DNA from: Heliocidaris erythrogramma
Taxonomy: Eukaryota; Echinodermata; Echinoidea; Camarodonta; Echinometridae
Length of the DNA: 64,000 nt
Reading direction: 5' to 3'
NCBI GenBank assembly: GCA_025617745.1
Contig: CM046853.1
Location: 37,022,625 to 37,086,624, forward strand
Part shown: positions 22,848 through 33,660 of the stretch, one piece after another
Position numbering within the stretch: position 1 is the stretch's first letter
How the letters are laid out: each line of letters opens with the position of its first letter
Position numbers and translations under genes: made by a program
The notes under the pieces: model-generated
The model's database searches: none
What the model was told of the DNA's origin: nothing
The model's input: the letters and a program-made list of their open reading frames with translations, nothing else

Positions 22848-23322
22848 CAGTGGCGGCACCAGGATTTTTAAAGTGTGTGGGGGGGGGGCAAATGGGGGGC
22901 AAAAGAAAATGTTGGGGGGGGGGCAGGGGCGAATGCAGGATTGAGTAAAAGAGGGGGTACAAAAATGAAAGTTTGTCAAAACGTAGACCCATATTTTTTT
23001 GGTCTCGCCAGCTTCTCAAAGTCGCTCAGTGGGGGGTAGGGACAAAAAAAAAATTTCGGCAAACTTCCAAAAAACGCTCCGAAAAGGGGTTATGGGGCCC
23101 AGTTTCCCTCCATAATTCCCTGACAAGCAAAGAAAAAAAAAAAAAAAAAGGCGCCAAGTAAAAAAAAAAAAACCCGGCGCCAAAAAGGGGGGGGGGGTCC
23201 GGACCTCTGGATCCGCCTATGGGGGGCAAGGGCGGACAAAAAAAATTTCCACCCTTTTATTTTTTTTTCACTCCGAAAATTATTGGAGGGGGCAACTGGT
23301 GCGGCAACTGGTGCCGCCACTG
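22848..23322. mobile_element. hAT MITE, 475 bp, private to E1
   Basis: TIR CAGTGGCGGCACCAG / CTGGTGCCGCCACTG, flanked by the identical 8-mer GTAATATC (22840-22847 and 23323-23330). CAGNG ends plus an 8-bp duplication are diagnostic of hAT. The site is empty in copy 2 (near 28829). It contains B3. Confidence 0.9.
22926..23217 (+). repeat. GGCGGATCCAGG-family repeat, copy B3
   Basis: Nested inside the hAT MITE: starts GGGGCGAATGCAGGATTG, ends CTCTGGATCCGCC, with A runs and G runs between. Confidence 0.75.
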
Positions 23323-23550
23323 GTAATATCTAAATTTTTGTGAACCTTCCTGTAATGGTATCTTACATTCATGACATTACAGATGGGTATACTACTACAA
23401 GTTCGCAAAAATTGAGATTCCTACGTCATGCTCTACAATGTACATGGACATCTTAGATTCTAGCTTTAGTTTATGACATTAGACTTTACATACAATTACA
23501 ATTTCAGCCGAAGGCAATGCAAAACACAAACATAGCACACAGGGAGCCAG

Positions 23551-23551
<1 letters not shown>

Positions 23552-23588
<37 letters not shown>
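23552..23588 (+). repeat. Poly-G run of 37
   Basis: Uninterrupted run of 37 G, the longest homopolymer in the window. A G run is also present in the related part of copy 2 (28837-28855). Confidence 0.95.
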
Positions 23589-23594
<6 letters not shown>

Positions 23595-23974
23595 AAGATT
23601 ATTGTTCCCTGGCCTTGGAGTGGACTTGGTCTCATTTTATTCAAAATCAATTTGGGTGAAAGATTGAATAGATCTTGCTTTTACCTTGACCACCTAATTT
23701 TTTAATCATTCATTCATAATCATAGATTAGCCTAACTCAACTGGCCTTGAGTCGGACTCTGGAATTGGATTAAATAGACTAGGCTAAGGCTAAGCCTAAC
23801 AGTTAGGCCTACGTGTGTGGGCGTTGCTTTTTACTTTAGCAACCAAGTAAAATGTGCAATGTCTTGTTCATCGACTCCCCAATAATGGTGAAATTTTGAT
23901 GAAAATCCATACAAAATAATACATGCTGGATGCTACTAAATAGTCGAGGCCTATTTATAAGAATGCCAGGTTAC

Positions 23975-24040
23975 CTGATGAGGCTGACCTCTGGCTGACC
24001 TCGACTTTCTTCAGTCTCAGACTCGTCTTTGTTTGTTGTG
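23975..24040 (-). pseudogene. E-element acidic exon remnant, copy 1
   Basis: Minus strand: an acid-rich frame with KDESETEESRGQ running to a donor (CATCAG then GTAACC at 23974). Copy 2 has the matching exon at 29558-29633 with the same donor. The copies differ by an 11-bp insertion in copy 1 and a 6-bp insertion in copy 2, so at most one frame is intact. Confidence 0.3.
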
Positions 24041-24245
24041 ATCAGGGACACCAAAATACACGCCCGGGACTAAAGAATTAACCAGAGTGCGATTTTTTTT
24101 CTCCACCAGCTGCCCACTGGCGCTAGGCTCCAAACAGCATGATTTTATGAAGTAATTTTTACTTTTCTGCGCAACACGATACGTACAGATAAGAAGAAAA
24201 GAAATTTCTAAATTAGATATCACTCGGAATCGGTAAATTACTTAC

Positions 24246-24281
24246 GATTTCATTCCAGCTTGGGCTCGGAAAGTATGCTAG
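24246..24281 (-). pseudogene. E-element first exon remnant, copy 1
   Basis: Minus strand, ending at a consensus donor (GAAATC then GTAAGT). In copy 2 the same exon (29825-29861) starts ATGGCATACTTTCC. Here the ATG is replaced by CTA and one C is missing, so translation start is lost. Confidence 0.4.
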
Positions 24282-24476
24282 CTCCTCAATTTTGTTGCGA
24301 GAAAATTCTTTCCGCAGCGTTCACGATCGATCATGATCAGCCGGCCGGTTGATGATGTCTGCAGCCTAAATGCTGCATTCTGATTGGTTAAAACCGTGGT
24401 TTCACCTGAATCCACGGTTTCAGACCACCCCAAACAGTTGACTCAAAATGATGACGTAAAATCCGTGGGTGAAACC

Positions 24477-24480
24477 CAAA
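24477..24480. other. Junction E1/E2
   Basis: Copy 1 ends in GGTGAAACC (24468-24476); four bases CAAA follow, then copy 2 begins GGCCCGAATTC. CAAAG is also found just after the right end of copy 2 (30177-30181), which may be a short target duplication of E2. Confidence 0.6.
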
Positions 24481-26258
24481 GGCCCGAATTCACAAAGTGG
24501 TTTCATTTGAAACCGTGGTTTCAAGAATCCATGGATTTTTGAAACCACGGTTTCACCCGAAACCACGGATTCACCGAGTCTGTGATTCACAAACAGTGGA
24601 CTCAAAAATCCACGGTTTGAAACTCCGGTTGCAACCGGAGGTAGGGATTTCCCCTTTTTGCATTGCACTGAGCATGCTCAGTAAGATTGATCCAACCAGC
24701 AGTATACCGAGTTTTCTTTACAATTTATTGTCGTGTTTTTTGGAATAAACAAGGACGCGTATCGCAGGGGCAGGGTTATCGTATTTTGCATAATCCTTAC
24801 TGTGCTTGTCTCTCCCGAGTAACAAGCGTATATCATGCGCCATATCGATCGACGCGTTGTTGTCCCGCGCCATAGCCCAGCCTATGTTTTCACTACTAGT
24901 ATACTTCATTCAACAAATAGTAGCCTGCTATAATTGCAAAGACGTAGACCGGACCGCGAACATGTACGTCGAGCTGGATCTGGAGGGTCCGACTCGCCTG
25001 CAATCAAATCATTTATATTCAAGTGTTCTCTCTTTGAAAAAAATTTGTTTATCAAAAACTATTTAAGGACGAAAATGACATGTATTTTGTAATTGTATGT
25101 ATGAGACGCTTATGGCCAAATCTGGGCATCTACACGGTGTCTTATTAAAGATCACACATGTCTACAAAAGTACAAGTGAAATGTAAAATTTTCTTTGAAT
25201 TTATCGAAGGTGTATACATGCACAGTATTATGACAGTTTATTCTCAATTTTTGAATTAAATTCAGAGACAAACATTAAAGTCGATTCGTGTATTTGCAAG
25301 GATTAGGGGTTTATTGTTAAGGATTATTGTAAATTGTAGATTCAGGAATTCATTTTTTTTTCAGCAGTACGGTAGGCCTATCATATATATAATTATGGGA
25401 GGGGGCGGTCCCCCCCCCCCCCCCCATGTGAACATTTTGGAAAAAGACTATAGAAAACTGTTTTAAACAAAGTCGGCGTCCCCTCTTATTTTCAAGGGGG
25501 TGTGATTGGAGTGAGGACCCCCTTTTTTGCTTGTCAGAGAATTTTGGAAGAAACACTGCTCCATAAATAGCAGGGACCCTTTTTTTCCTCGTCATGTGAG
25601 ATTTTTGTCAGAATCGTGGCCCCCACCCCTAATGGTCAACCCTGCATCAGCCCCTGATTTTGCCAGTGACATTTTAAGACTTTTTTCATTGAGAATCTTT
25701 TATGCAATAGGATGGGAAAGTAAAGTGGTTGGTAATGATTACATGCACACACCCACAAACATCTGGACAAAGCCCCCCCCCCCCCCCCCCCCCCCCATCT
25801 TACACCATGATCTCACAAGAGGAAAGCATCATATCAACAAATCCAACATGCTGCCATCTTCAATCATAGCCTCCCAAGATCATTATCAACATAAATTAAC
25901 AAATTGCTTTAGCAAGTTAGTGCGATATCCCCCATTAGATTCTTTATCAAGCATATTTACATTGCCTCAACATCAACACCAAACACAAAATACCATGACA
26001 TCATTCACATCTTGCCCAGAAAGTAACATGAACTACCAATGTGAGGCCTTTACGATACAAAGTATAGTATAAAATGTAAAGTTGTTATAGAGTAACTTAT
26101 TTTCAGCAATTTAATATTACAAATTTGTCATATTTTGTTACATAAAATACATTAAAAACATTTATATACATATATTTTCCATTAATAGTTAAAGGTTAAA
26201 TAAGTTATGCATTGATTCATGGAATAAATAATATGACTACCTATGTACATAAAACATT

Positions 26259-26565
26259 GGCGGATCCAGGGGGGCACTTCCGGGCCGTGCCCTCCCCCCC
26301 CCCCCCCCCCCCTTTTTGAAGAAAAACTATCCATTTCAACCAATAGACGATCCTTCATTTTCTCCCACCTTTTAGAATGAAGACTTTTTTTTTTTTTGCT
26401 GTCAAGGAATTATGGAGGGGAACTGGACCCCCATAACCCCCCCCCAATATTGAGCGACTTTGCGAAAAGCTGCTGAGACCCAAAAAATACGGGTCTACCT
26501 TTTCCAAAGTTGACAAACCTTCATTTGTGTGCCCCCTCTTGTACTCAATCCTGGATCCCCCCCTG
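26259..26565 (-). repeat. GGCGGATCCAGG-family repeat, copy B4
   Basis: Same position in copy 2 as B2 in copy 1; bounded by GGCGGATCCAGG and CCTGGATCCCCC with a C run of about 24 inside. Confidence 0.8.
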
Positions 26566-26716
26566 CATATAAGTCAATTGTAAATCTATTGAGAGTATTA
26601 CAGTTCTTAGAGGTTTTAAGAAATATTTCATTTATAAACGATACTATGATTATGAAATTCATGTAATAATTATGACTCACATTTGAGGTGAACACAATAC
26701 ATGTATTTTAAAATAC

Positions 26717-26946
26717 AATAGACCTTTTTACTAAATGATTCAAATTTATGGGTATTCTTTCCTGGGACCTAGTAACGAGGTATTCCATTAACCTGTTTTT
26801 AATGAATGAACCACAATACTTGGAATCCAGTTTTCATACATTACTTGTTGCTATGTCTGGCAAGCCCTCTGGCAAGCTTTCACTTTGTCAAGAACCTTGT
26901 TTCAAAAGTATGCATAAAATTTGAATCACTTAGTAAACGGTCTATT
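26717..26946 (+). mobile_element. AATAGACCTG MITE, copy A3
   Basis: Counterpart in E2 of A2; ends AATAGACC and GGTCTATT, both slightly eroded. Confidence 0.8.
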
Positions 26947-27411
26947 TCCCAGATTTCACTTAGTATGAAATTATAATAAGAATGTACTTATGAATTTATA
27001 ATAAGAATGTACAATACACTGAAAGATAATTTAGTTCTGGAAATCAACTTCTTCAAAAATAATTTAGTTTAGTTTTCAATCTTGCAAAAAATTCATTATC
27101 TACATGTACTTTTTATTTTTTTCTCAATTTTTGCACGATCCGACAATGTGCAGTTTTCATCTAAATATCTGAATCAGGAAACCCTATATAGGATTGTACA
27201 ACGATGGGAATTTCTCTTCTTATTCCAATATATTTTTAAACAAAATTTCCAAAAATATTTAAATTTTATATATAATGATTAGGAATCAAAAATATTCAAA
27301 ACAAATCTGACTATGATACACTGCAATTCACATATGTCAAAGAAACATAATTATGTAACTACAGGCAAACGTCGTTACAAAAAAACCCTCTGTACTTTTT
27401 TTTCTCGGAGG

Positions 27412-27433
27412 GGGGGGGGGGGGGGGGGGGGGG
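27412..27433 (+). repeat. Poly-G run of about 22
   Basis: Uninterrupted G run in copy 2; the matching site in copy 1 (about 21513-21522) has only about 10 G, showing length instability between copies. Confidence 0.85.
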
Positions 27434-27719
27434 AGACGACTACAAGCGGAAACAAGAGGTTTGTATGTGTGAATATCTTTTTCAAGGCAATGGAGAGCAT
27501 GTGCCTCCTATGCGCCCCCCCCCACCTCCCTTTTACTCCACTGCTCTTCTGGATTAAGGAAATATCAAAGCATTGCTATATTAGGGTTTTAAAAAGTATA
27601 TTACAAAGATGTAGGACCAGAGAGATAACGTTGTTATAACGAGTTTGTAATTGCGTTCTTCTAACGTTACTGTACTTTAACCCTAGTCCGTTGGTTGGTG
27701 AATTCAACCTCTTCTCTCA

Positions 27720-27843
27720 TAGTTGGGAACGCCATGATTTTCTCCTCCTTGCGTTAGCTTTGGAAGCCTCATTTTGGTCTCTGCAAACAGATGATTGTGA
27801 TATTGATGCCCCATCACACTGACCAAGCATCCTATGGAATGAC
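27720..27843 (-). pseudogene. Broken last exon of the E gene, copy 2
   Basis: Counterpart of 21764-21889. One G is missing just after the acceptor and two bases are inserted (TCAGTGTGATGG versus TCACTGATGG), so the frame stops at once or shifts. Confidence 0.45.
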
Positions 27844-28407
27844 CTGTAAATGACAACGTATCAACAGATAGTGGGCTGAAAAATATTTTATCAGAAATAT
27901 TGAATTTTAATTTATGAAAAAAAGAGAAATATATTATATACAAAGTAAGGAAAAGAAGATCAAAATTTTGCAGAAAAAATGTATCAATTTGTGATTTAAT
28001 AATTATAAGCTACAACAAAATTAAAGGGGAATGAAACCCAGGCATCAGTATGCTATAAGTGAATGGGGATGACCAAGAAGAGTAAATAGTGAAAGTTGGA
28101 GCAAAATCGGACAATCCATTCAATAGTTATGACTTTATAAAGTTACAGTAAATCCCTATCATGGGGATCCTTGAGTTGGCAACTTTGCCAGCATCTGTGA
28201 TGTCATCGTGGACAACTCTCCTTTCATTTTGTGTATAAATTTTTAAAAAATGATTAATATGAAATTTCAAATTAGGAATCAACAATTCTTTCCAAATTGC
28301 TTTCAGAATTGATGAAGTCACGTCATACTCGAACAATTAAGAATTTCAAATTTTCTTGAAAATGAAGAAAATGTGAAATTCTGTGTACAAAATAGAGAGG
28401 TCAATAC

Positions 28408-28545
28408 CTGCAAGATCACATGTAGTGGACTTTTTCCTTCCTCCTCATCCCCTTCCAGCATGTTAATGAGGCAGAATGCAGTGTCGTTATACAATTCAAA
28501 TGGATTCCTCCAGTCTACAAGACCTCGTTGTGGTCTGGCAGCTGT
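28408..28545 (-). CDS. E-element exon with HARBI1-like motif, copy 2
   Basis: A complete 138-nt exon with the same acceptor and donor as 22448-22588. It is open for 46 codons and contains RPQRGLVDWRNPFELYND. It differs from copy 1 by one in-frame codon deletion and several substitutions, most changing the amino acid. That pattern suggests relaxed constraint. Confidence 0.45.
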
Positions 28546-28956
28546 CTGTATGGAAAATGGTGTTAGAAATTTAGAATTAGAGGGAAGATCAAAAATATAG
28601 AAAAATTTGAGCAAATTTGATGTCTGTTTTTGACTGCTGAAACAGTGAATGTTTGCTAGTCCCGCATAAGTTTGGGCCTATCATTGGGATCAATGGAACC
28701 TTGATATCATACCGTCTCCGATATTGTCGCTCATTACAGTCCCTCCCATCTAATGTGTGCTGTTTAACCTGCCTTTGTGCTTCGCTCTGCTTTATATGTG
28801 CATTGATGCATCCTGAAGCTGTAATAGCTTTCAGGGGGGGGGGGGGGGGGGGGGGTCAAAGACTCAAAGATTAATTTATTAATATTTATAGTTCCCTTGG
28901 TCTAATTTTACTCAAAATCAATTTTGGTGAAAGATTGAATAGATCTTGCTTTTGGC

Positions 28957-29283
28957 CTTCTCGTGAAAGAAGCCACCGGTCATCGAGTGTGTACATACAC
29001 ACTGCCGTGTAAAGTCAATGGAGGATGTGAACCCTCATAGGCAATTACACGCAATAAACTGCATGTACAAAGCCCGGGGGGGGGGGGGGGGGGTACTCAC
29101 GTATATTGGGTATATGGGGACGTGCCGCTGGGAAGGGTGATTATTTGAAGAAAGATCCTTAGACATCATGACATGGGTCCCATTTTCCCCGAAAAAAATC
29201 CTTACTACATGGGTCCCATTTTCCCCCAAAAAATGTTGTCCCTACCCCCCCCCCCCTCCCCCCCCACTGGACATTGACATATT
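28957..29283. mobile_element. Insertion private to E2
   Basis: Compared with copy 1 (GCTTTTACCTTGACCACC), copy 2 carries about 330 extra bases between TTGCTTTTGG and GACCACC. It includes G and C runs and two copies of ATGGGTCCCATTTTCCCC. No clear TIRs. Confidence 0.5.
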
Positions 29284-29824
29284 GCTGACCACCTAATTTT
29301 TGAATCATTCATTCATAATCATAGATTAGCCTAACTTAACTGGCCTTGAGTCGGACTCTGGAATTGGATTAAATAGACTAAGCCTAGGCCTAGGCCCTAT
29401 GTGCGTGGGCGTTGATTTTTAGCAACCAAGTAAAATGTGCAATGTCTTGTTCATCGACTCCCCAATAATGGTGAAATTTTGATGAAAATCCATACAAAAT
29501 AATACATGCTGGATACTACTAAATAGTCGAGGCCTATTTACAAGAATGCCAGGTTACCTGATGAGGCTGACCTCGACTTTCTTCAGTCTCACTCTCAGAC
29601 TCGTCTTTGTTTGTTGTGATCAGGGACACCAAAATACACGCCCGGGACTAAAGAATTAACCAGAGTGCGATTTTTTTTTCTCCACCAGCTGCACACTGGC
29701 GCTAGGCTCCAAACAGCATGCTTTTATGAAGTAATTTTTACTTTTCTGCGCAACACGATACGTACAGATAAGAAGAAAAGAAATTTCTAAATTAGATATC
29801 ACTCGGAATCGGTAAATTACTTAC

Positions 29825-29861
29825 GATTTCCTTCCAGCTTGGGCTCGGGAAAGTATGCCAT
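29825..29861 (-). CDS. E-element first coding exon, copy 2
   Basis: Minus strand ATG at 29861-29859 reads MAYFPEPKLEGN and reaches a consensus donor (AAATC then GTAAGT). The position near the right TIR and the donor shared with copy 1 make this the likely start of the element's gene. The phase into the next exon (29633-29558) is not resolved. Confidence 0.35.
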
Positions 29862-30487
29862 CTCCTCAATTTTTGTTGCGAGAAAATTTCTTTCCGCAGC
29901 GTTCACGATCGATCATGATCAGCCGGCCGGTTGATGATGTCTCCAGCCTAAATGCTGCACTCTGATTGGTTAAAACCGTGGTTTCACCTGAATCCACGGT
30001 TTCAGACCACCCCAAACAGTTGACTCAAAATGATGACGTAAAATCCGTGGGTGAAACCATGGATTCACTTGAAACCACCTTTGTGAATCGCAAAAGTGAA
30101 ACCGTGGTCTAATCCATGGTTTCAAACCACTGTTGAAACCATGGATTTGACTGAAACCACCTTTGTGAATTCGGGCCAAAGAGATTCGATCATACACAGT
30201 ATGCCCTCCGAAGGAGGGCTAGAGGGCCAGCTAAAATCTGACCTTTGACATTCCATAGGCTTTGCATTGGATGCATTGTGGGAGCTTTGGCCAATTTGAA
30301 CAGTGAGCTAGGAGGGTCAATTTCAATAAATGTTTATTCATGAGGAATGACGTCAAAAACTCGTCGAATACTGTTCGATGATTGGTTAGTTGCTCATATT
30401 AACATAATGTTTTATGTATAAGATCATACATAATTCATTTTTTTCATTCCCCACAATTCCCTACGATTTGGACACGAAATAGGGAAA

Positions 30488-30660
30488 ATGGCGGCCGTAC
30501 GGGTAGTGCTACTTTTGTGCCATTTCAACACAAATCTCAAAAAAACTTTGTTTTTGAGAATTTTCTGTTTTAGAAGGAGTTTGTCTTGTAAGTCTCACGA
30601 AAGCAGAAAATTCTCCGGTGGACATTCTCATCAAAGTAATGCCGTATGATGCCATGAAAT
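30488..30660 (+). CDS. Candidate first exon in the cargo
   Basis: ATG at 30488 in a GC-rich context (AAAATGGCGGCCG) opens 54 codons: MAAVRVVLLLCHFNTNLKKT, LFLRIFCFRRSLSCKSHESR, KFSGGHSHQSNAV. The stop TGA is at 30650. A consensus donor GTAAGT follows at 30661, and another GTAAGT lies inside at 30588. The peptide is hydrophobic then arginine-rich, like a mitochondrial presequence, but the stop precedes the outer donor. It may therefore be an upstream ORF in a 5' untranslated exon. Weak. Confidence 0.25.
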
Positions 30661-31491
30661 GTAAGTAAATATGTATTTTGTTTAACATTCCTCTTAATAA
30701 TTGGGATGTGTTCGTCGTGGCTGCTAGTGAGTTCACTGTACAAAACGTATTATCCCACATTCCATCCAGTCCCCCTTCTCAGGCATGACAAAACAAAATT
30801 ATTATCTTTGATTGAACTCTAAAAGTAAACGGTCATTTTGAATAGTCTACTTGTAATATTTTTCGAGAAGATCAGATATTTTCCGAAGATCTGTATATTA
30901 TGATAGTGCTCAAGCCTAAAAAGTAAAGTGCATGGCTTCATTACCGACAATCTGCGGTAGATGTGGACCTGTTCAAGATTGATCATGACACTGAATGCGC
31001 AAGATCCTCACTCTGGGGAGCTGGGCCGCGTCGGGTAAGCGTCGGGTTGCCCAGCGGTCTGTTAGTTTTGGGTGCGCCGATCCTGGCCGACTAACTGCGC
31101 TTTGCCTACGGCTGCGATAGCCTGGATCTATTCTAGGCCTACCTTAGACTTAGAGTTAGGCCCTCGGCCTCGCCTTGAACTTTGTTTAAGGAGGGTCTAG
31201 AAAGATCAACTTAGAATTTGAATGATAATGTCCTGAATCATGCTGGACCAGATTAAAATGTTCTTTATTATATACAGTCAGTATAACCTTATGCTGCTAC
31301 TGAGAGCTGTCCCAATTTATTTTGTGTACTGTACTCTGTAGTGACAACCATGACGAGTCACCACTGTCACTGAGACGAGAGAGTACATAGGGCCTTCATG
31401 TGCGAGTAATATTATTAATTTAAACAGTAGATCTGTGGCATGCTTTTAATTACTACTATGATTCTAACCTCTTGTTCTCTTTTGATTGCAG

Positions 31492-31639
31492 AGCTATTGA
31501 CTTGGACCGAAGTAGAGAAACACAGGGGGACCAGGACCAGATCATTCAATATCGTGATACTAAAAACTGATAGACCCTACCTGGGGCTGGGCTGTAGATT
31601 ATTGTCATCCACTCACTGCAGGAAACCCAAGTTGGAAAG
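31492..31639 (+). CDS. Candidate internal exon in the cargo
   Basis: A strong acceptor (TTCTCTTTTGATTGCAG) and donor (GGAAAG then GTAAAT) bound 148 nt. Read from the third base, the frame is open throughout: LLTWTEVEKHRGTRTRSFN, IVILKTDRPYLGLGCRLLSS, THCRKPKLE, ending in phase 2. The next exon (32404) completes the split codon and stays open, giving about 80 residues in all. Family not recognised. The upstream exon is unclear: joining to the donor at 30660 would create a stop, while a G-ending exon such as ATGGCTTCATTACCGAC (30931) then G/GTAGAT would keep frame. A gene fragment carried inside a transposon nest is one reading. Confidence 0.35.
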
Positions 31640-32006
31640 GTAAATTGTTTTTTGAAAATGTAGACCTCTAAGCCCACATAATTGGTGTAAATTTCAATAT
31701 TCCATTGCTTAGTCTATTAGATCTTATTATTAATAGACTTAGATTTCTACCGACATAGTCTGTACAGTCAAAATCAAAATTCTAAAGTCCATAAATTATT
31801 TTGATTTAGCCGTTTTAAAGTTTACTAAAGGCCTTGGTCTAGGATCAAATTTGAAATGGAAGATGAAAGACGTCTGTTACATGATTTAAGCTTAGATTTA
31901 CATTTCTATAATTAAGAAGGAAGAACAAATGCAGTGGTGGTTTTTTTGTTTTTTTGTTTTTTGTTTGTTTGTTTGTTTGTTTGTTGTTTGTTGTTGTTTT
32001 TTTTTT

Positions 32007-32323
32007 GGGGGGGGGGGCGAAACAATCCCGGCCCGTGCCCCCTTTCAAACAACAGTATGCATTGTGCCCCTCTTTTAGAACGGAAAACCTTTTTTGTTTT
32101 TGTTTTTGTTCTTGTTTAGTTTTCGTGTCAGATATTTATGGAGGGAAACAGGACCCCATAACCCCCCTCCCCCCTCACCCCACTGAGCGATATTTGGAGG
32201 GCTGGCAAGACCAAACAATAAACGGATCTCCCTCCTAGCAGTTTCCCAAAGTGGACAATCCAGCATTTGTATGCCCCTCCTCCCCCCCCCCCCCCTTATT
32301 ATACAAAATCCTGGATCCGCCCT
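32007..32323 (-). repeat. GGCGGATCCAGG-family repeat, copy B5
   Basis: Lies between the two candidate exons; ends CCTGGATCCGCC, with a G run at 32007-32018 and a C run at 32282-32295. Confidence 0.7.
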
Positions 32324-32403
32324 GGATAGATGTACCCATTTTTGTTCCCTTCTTTAAGAAGTTTAATTTTTGTTTGTCCTTTCTTTTTGTTTTTATAATG
32401 CAG

Positions 32404-32497
32404 TTTGTCCAAGGAAGCTCATCAGTTACATCGCTTGTTACTGTCAAGTAACGGAGTCATTAAGGATCGAAGTATTTTTATATTTATTATCATTTAA
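32404..32497 (+). CDS. Candidate terminal exon in the cargo
   Basis: Acceptor CTTTTTGTTTTTATAATGCAG precedes a frame that continues from 31492-31639 across a split AG/T codon: LSKEAHQLHRLLLSSNGVIK, DRSIFIFIII, TAA at 32495-32497. The first part has an amphipathic helical look. A possible polyadenylation hexamer (AATAAA) occurs at about 32842. Another frame (FVQGSSSVTSLVTVK) is also briefly open. Unrecognised protein. Confidence 0.3.
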
Positions 32498-33070
32498 ACA
32501 AAGTTTAATTAATTAATTTCTCTCGAGATTTATTGCTAATTTACATAATGGCAATTACATTTATGTAATTAATGTCAGAAATGCTATAATTTCTGAGCTG
32601 GAAATTGAATGTCAAAGTTTGGGTCAAAAGAAAGAGCTACATATTATTCAAAGGGGAAACAAACAAATTTGTAACTTTCATTTATTTATTTTTCCATTTT
32701 TTTTTTCATTATTTTTTTCATTTTTTTTTTTTTTTTTGTTTGGGGGGGGGGGGGGTGGTTCAGGGTTGAATGGCCCTTATTGCAATCACTTGACATTTCA
32801 TTTCAAGATTTATAGATACACCCCCTAATTCGTAATTTTGAAATAAAAGCAAAGACTAAATTTTACATCGGATAGGTGTACATGTCCATGTACACGTACT
32901 TAAAAATATATTGCAATTGGTACGATTGGCCCATTTGAAACATGATTATGAGAAAGTGATTAATCTTGAGCCTAATTCTAAATTCTGTTCACACTTCAAA
33001 AAAATATTTGATAAAAACCTTGTAAGTACAGTCAGTTATCATGTCACCTCAGAATAATGCAGTAATTTAA

Positions 33071-33660
33071 AGGGCAATCCAACTTTGGTAATAAGTTGAT
33101 TTGTATGAAAGCAGAAAAATAAGAAAAACAGGATGGTGAAATTTTGAAAGAAATCGGACAAGGAATAAGAAAGTTTAATATGGATGTTTGAAAAATGAGA
33201 TCACTACATCTATGCGAATCTCAAATTGGCAATTTGGTGAGTCGATTGTGACATACTTGTGGACAACTCTCCCATTTGTCGTACACAAATTTATCATTAA
33301 TTTGCGGTTTTCTCCGAAGCACCTTTACCCTCGGGGTAGTACTCAAAATATATTGGAGATAGCATACTGTTATAGGTCCTCGTGAAAGAAAAAGATCCTA
33401 CTAAGTAAAACATTTTGAAAAAAAGTGACATTTTAGTCATTTTTATGTGTTGGAGCGAATGGAGGAGTTGTCCACAGCTACATCACAGTGACATTACCTA
33501 TTCGGCCAATTTGAAATTCCCATATGTATAGTGATTACAACTTTCAAAAATTCATAACTTTCTTATTGCTTGTCAGATTTCGTTTAAAATTTCACCAAAC
33601 TGCTTCTCTGATTTTTCCTCTTTCTTTCAAAGCAACTTGCTATTAAGGTTGGATTTCCCT
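33071..33660. mobile_element. TTAA-flanked MITE, 590 bp
   Basis: TTAA at 33067-33070 and 33661-33664 flank TIRs AGGGCAATCCAACTTTGGTA / CTATTAAGGTTGGATTTCCCT. TTAA duplications fit Kolobok or piggyBac families. Non-coding. Confidence 0.75.

Larger units (their letters stand above)
18347..24476 (-). mobile_element. 6-kb TIR DNA transposon E, copy 1 (left part, right end displaced)
   Basis: The left end GGCCCGAATTCACAAAGG is complemented by the right end CCTTTGTGAATTCGGG at 35715. The terminal ~190 bp are packed with short inverted copies of GAAACCACGGTTTCA and CCGTGGTTTCA, as are the right-end sequences (24391-24476). The body matches 24481-30177 almost throughout. The copy stops at GGTGAAACC (24468-24476), and its missing last 125 bp lie at 35590-35715. 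Putative gene on the minus strand: exon remnants at 24246-24281, 23975-24040, 22448-22588 and 21764-21889. Nested inside are A1, A2, B2 and a hAT MITE carrying B3. Superfamily not settled. Confidence 0.75.
24481..30177 (-). mobile_element. TIR DNA transposon E, copy 2 (both ends present)
   Basis: Complete 5.7-kb copy with perfect outer TIRs GGCCCGAATTCACAAAG / CTTTGTGAATTCGGGCC and hairpin-rich ends (left 24495-24650, right 29968-30170). Collinear with copy 1 at roughly 95% identity by eye, including A3 and B4 at the sites of A2 and B2. It lacks A1 and the hAT MITE, has a deletion in the left end (about 32 bp), and carries a private insertion at about 28957-29283. Its gene remnants on the minus strand are exons near 29825-29861, 29558-29633, 28408-28545 and a broken one starting at 27843. 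Confidence 0.85.

Noticed and set aside
30509-30760. Minus-strand 83-codon frame
   Set aside because: Antisense to the candidate first exon and without splice or family support.
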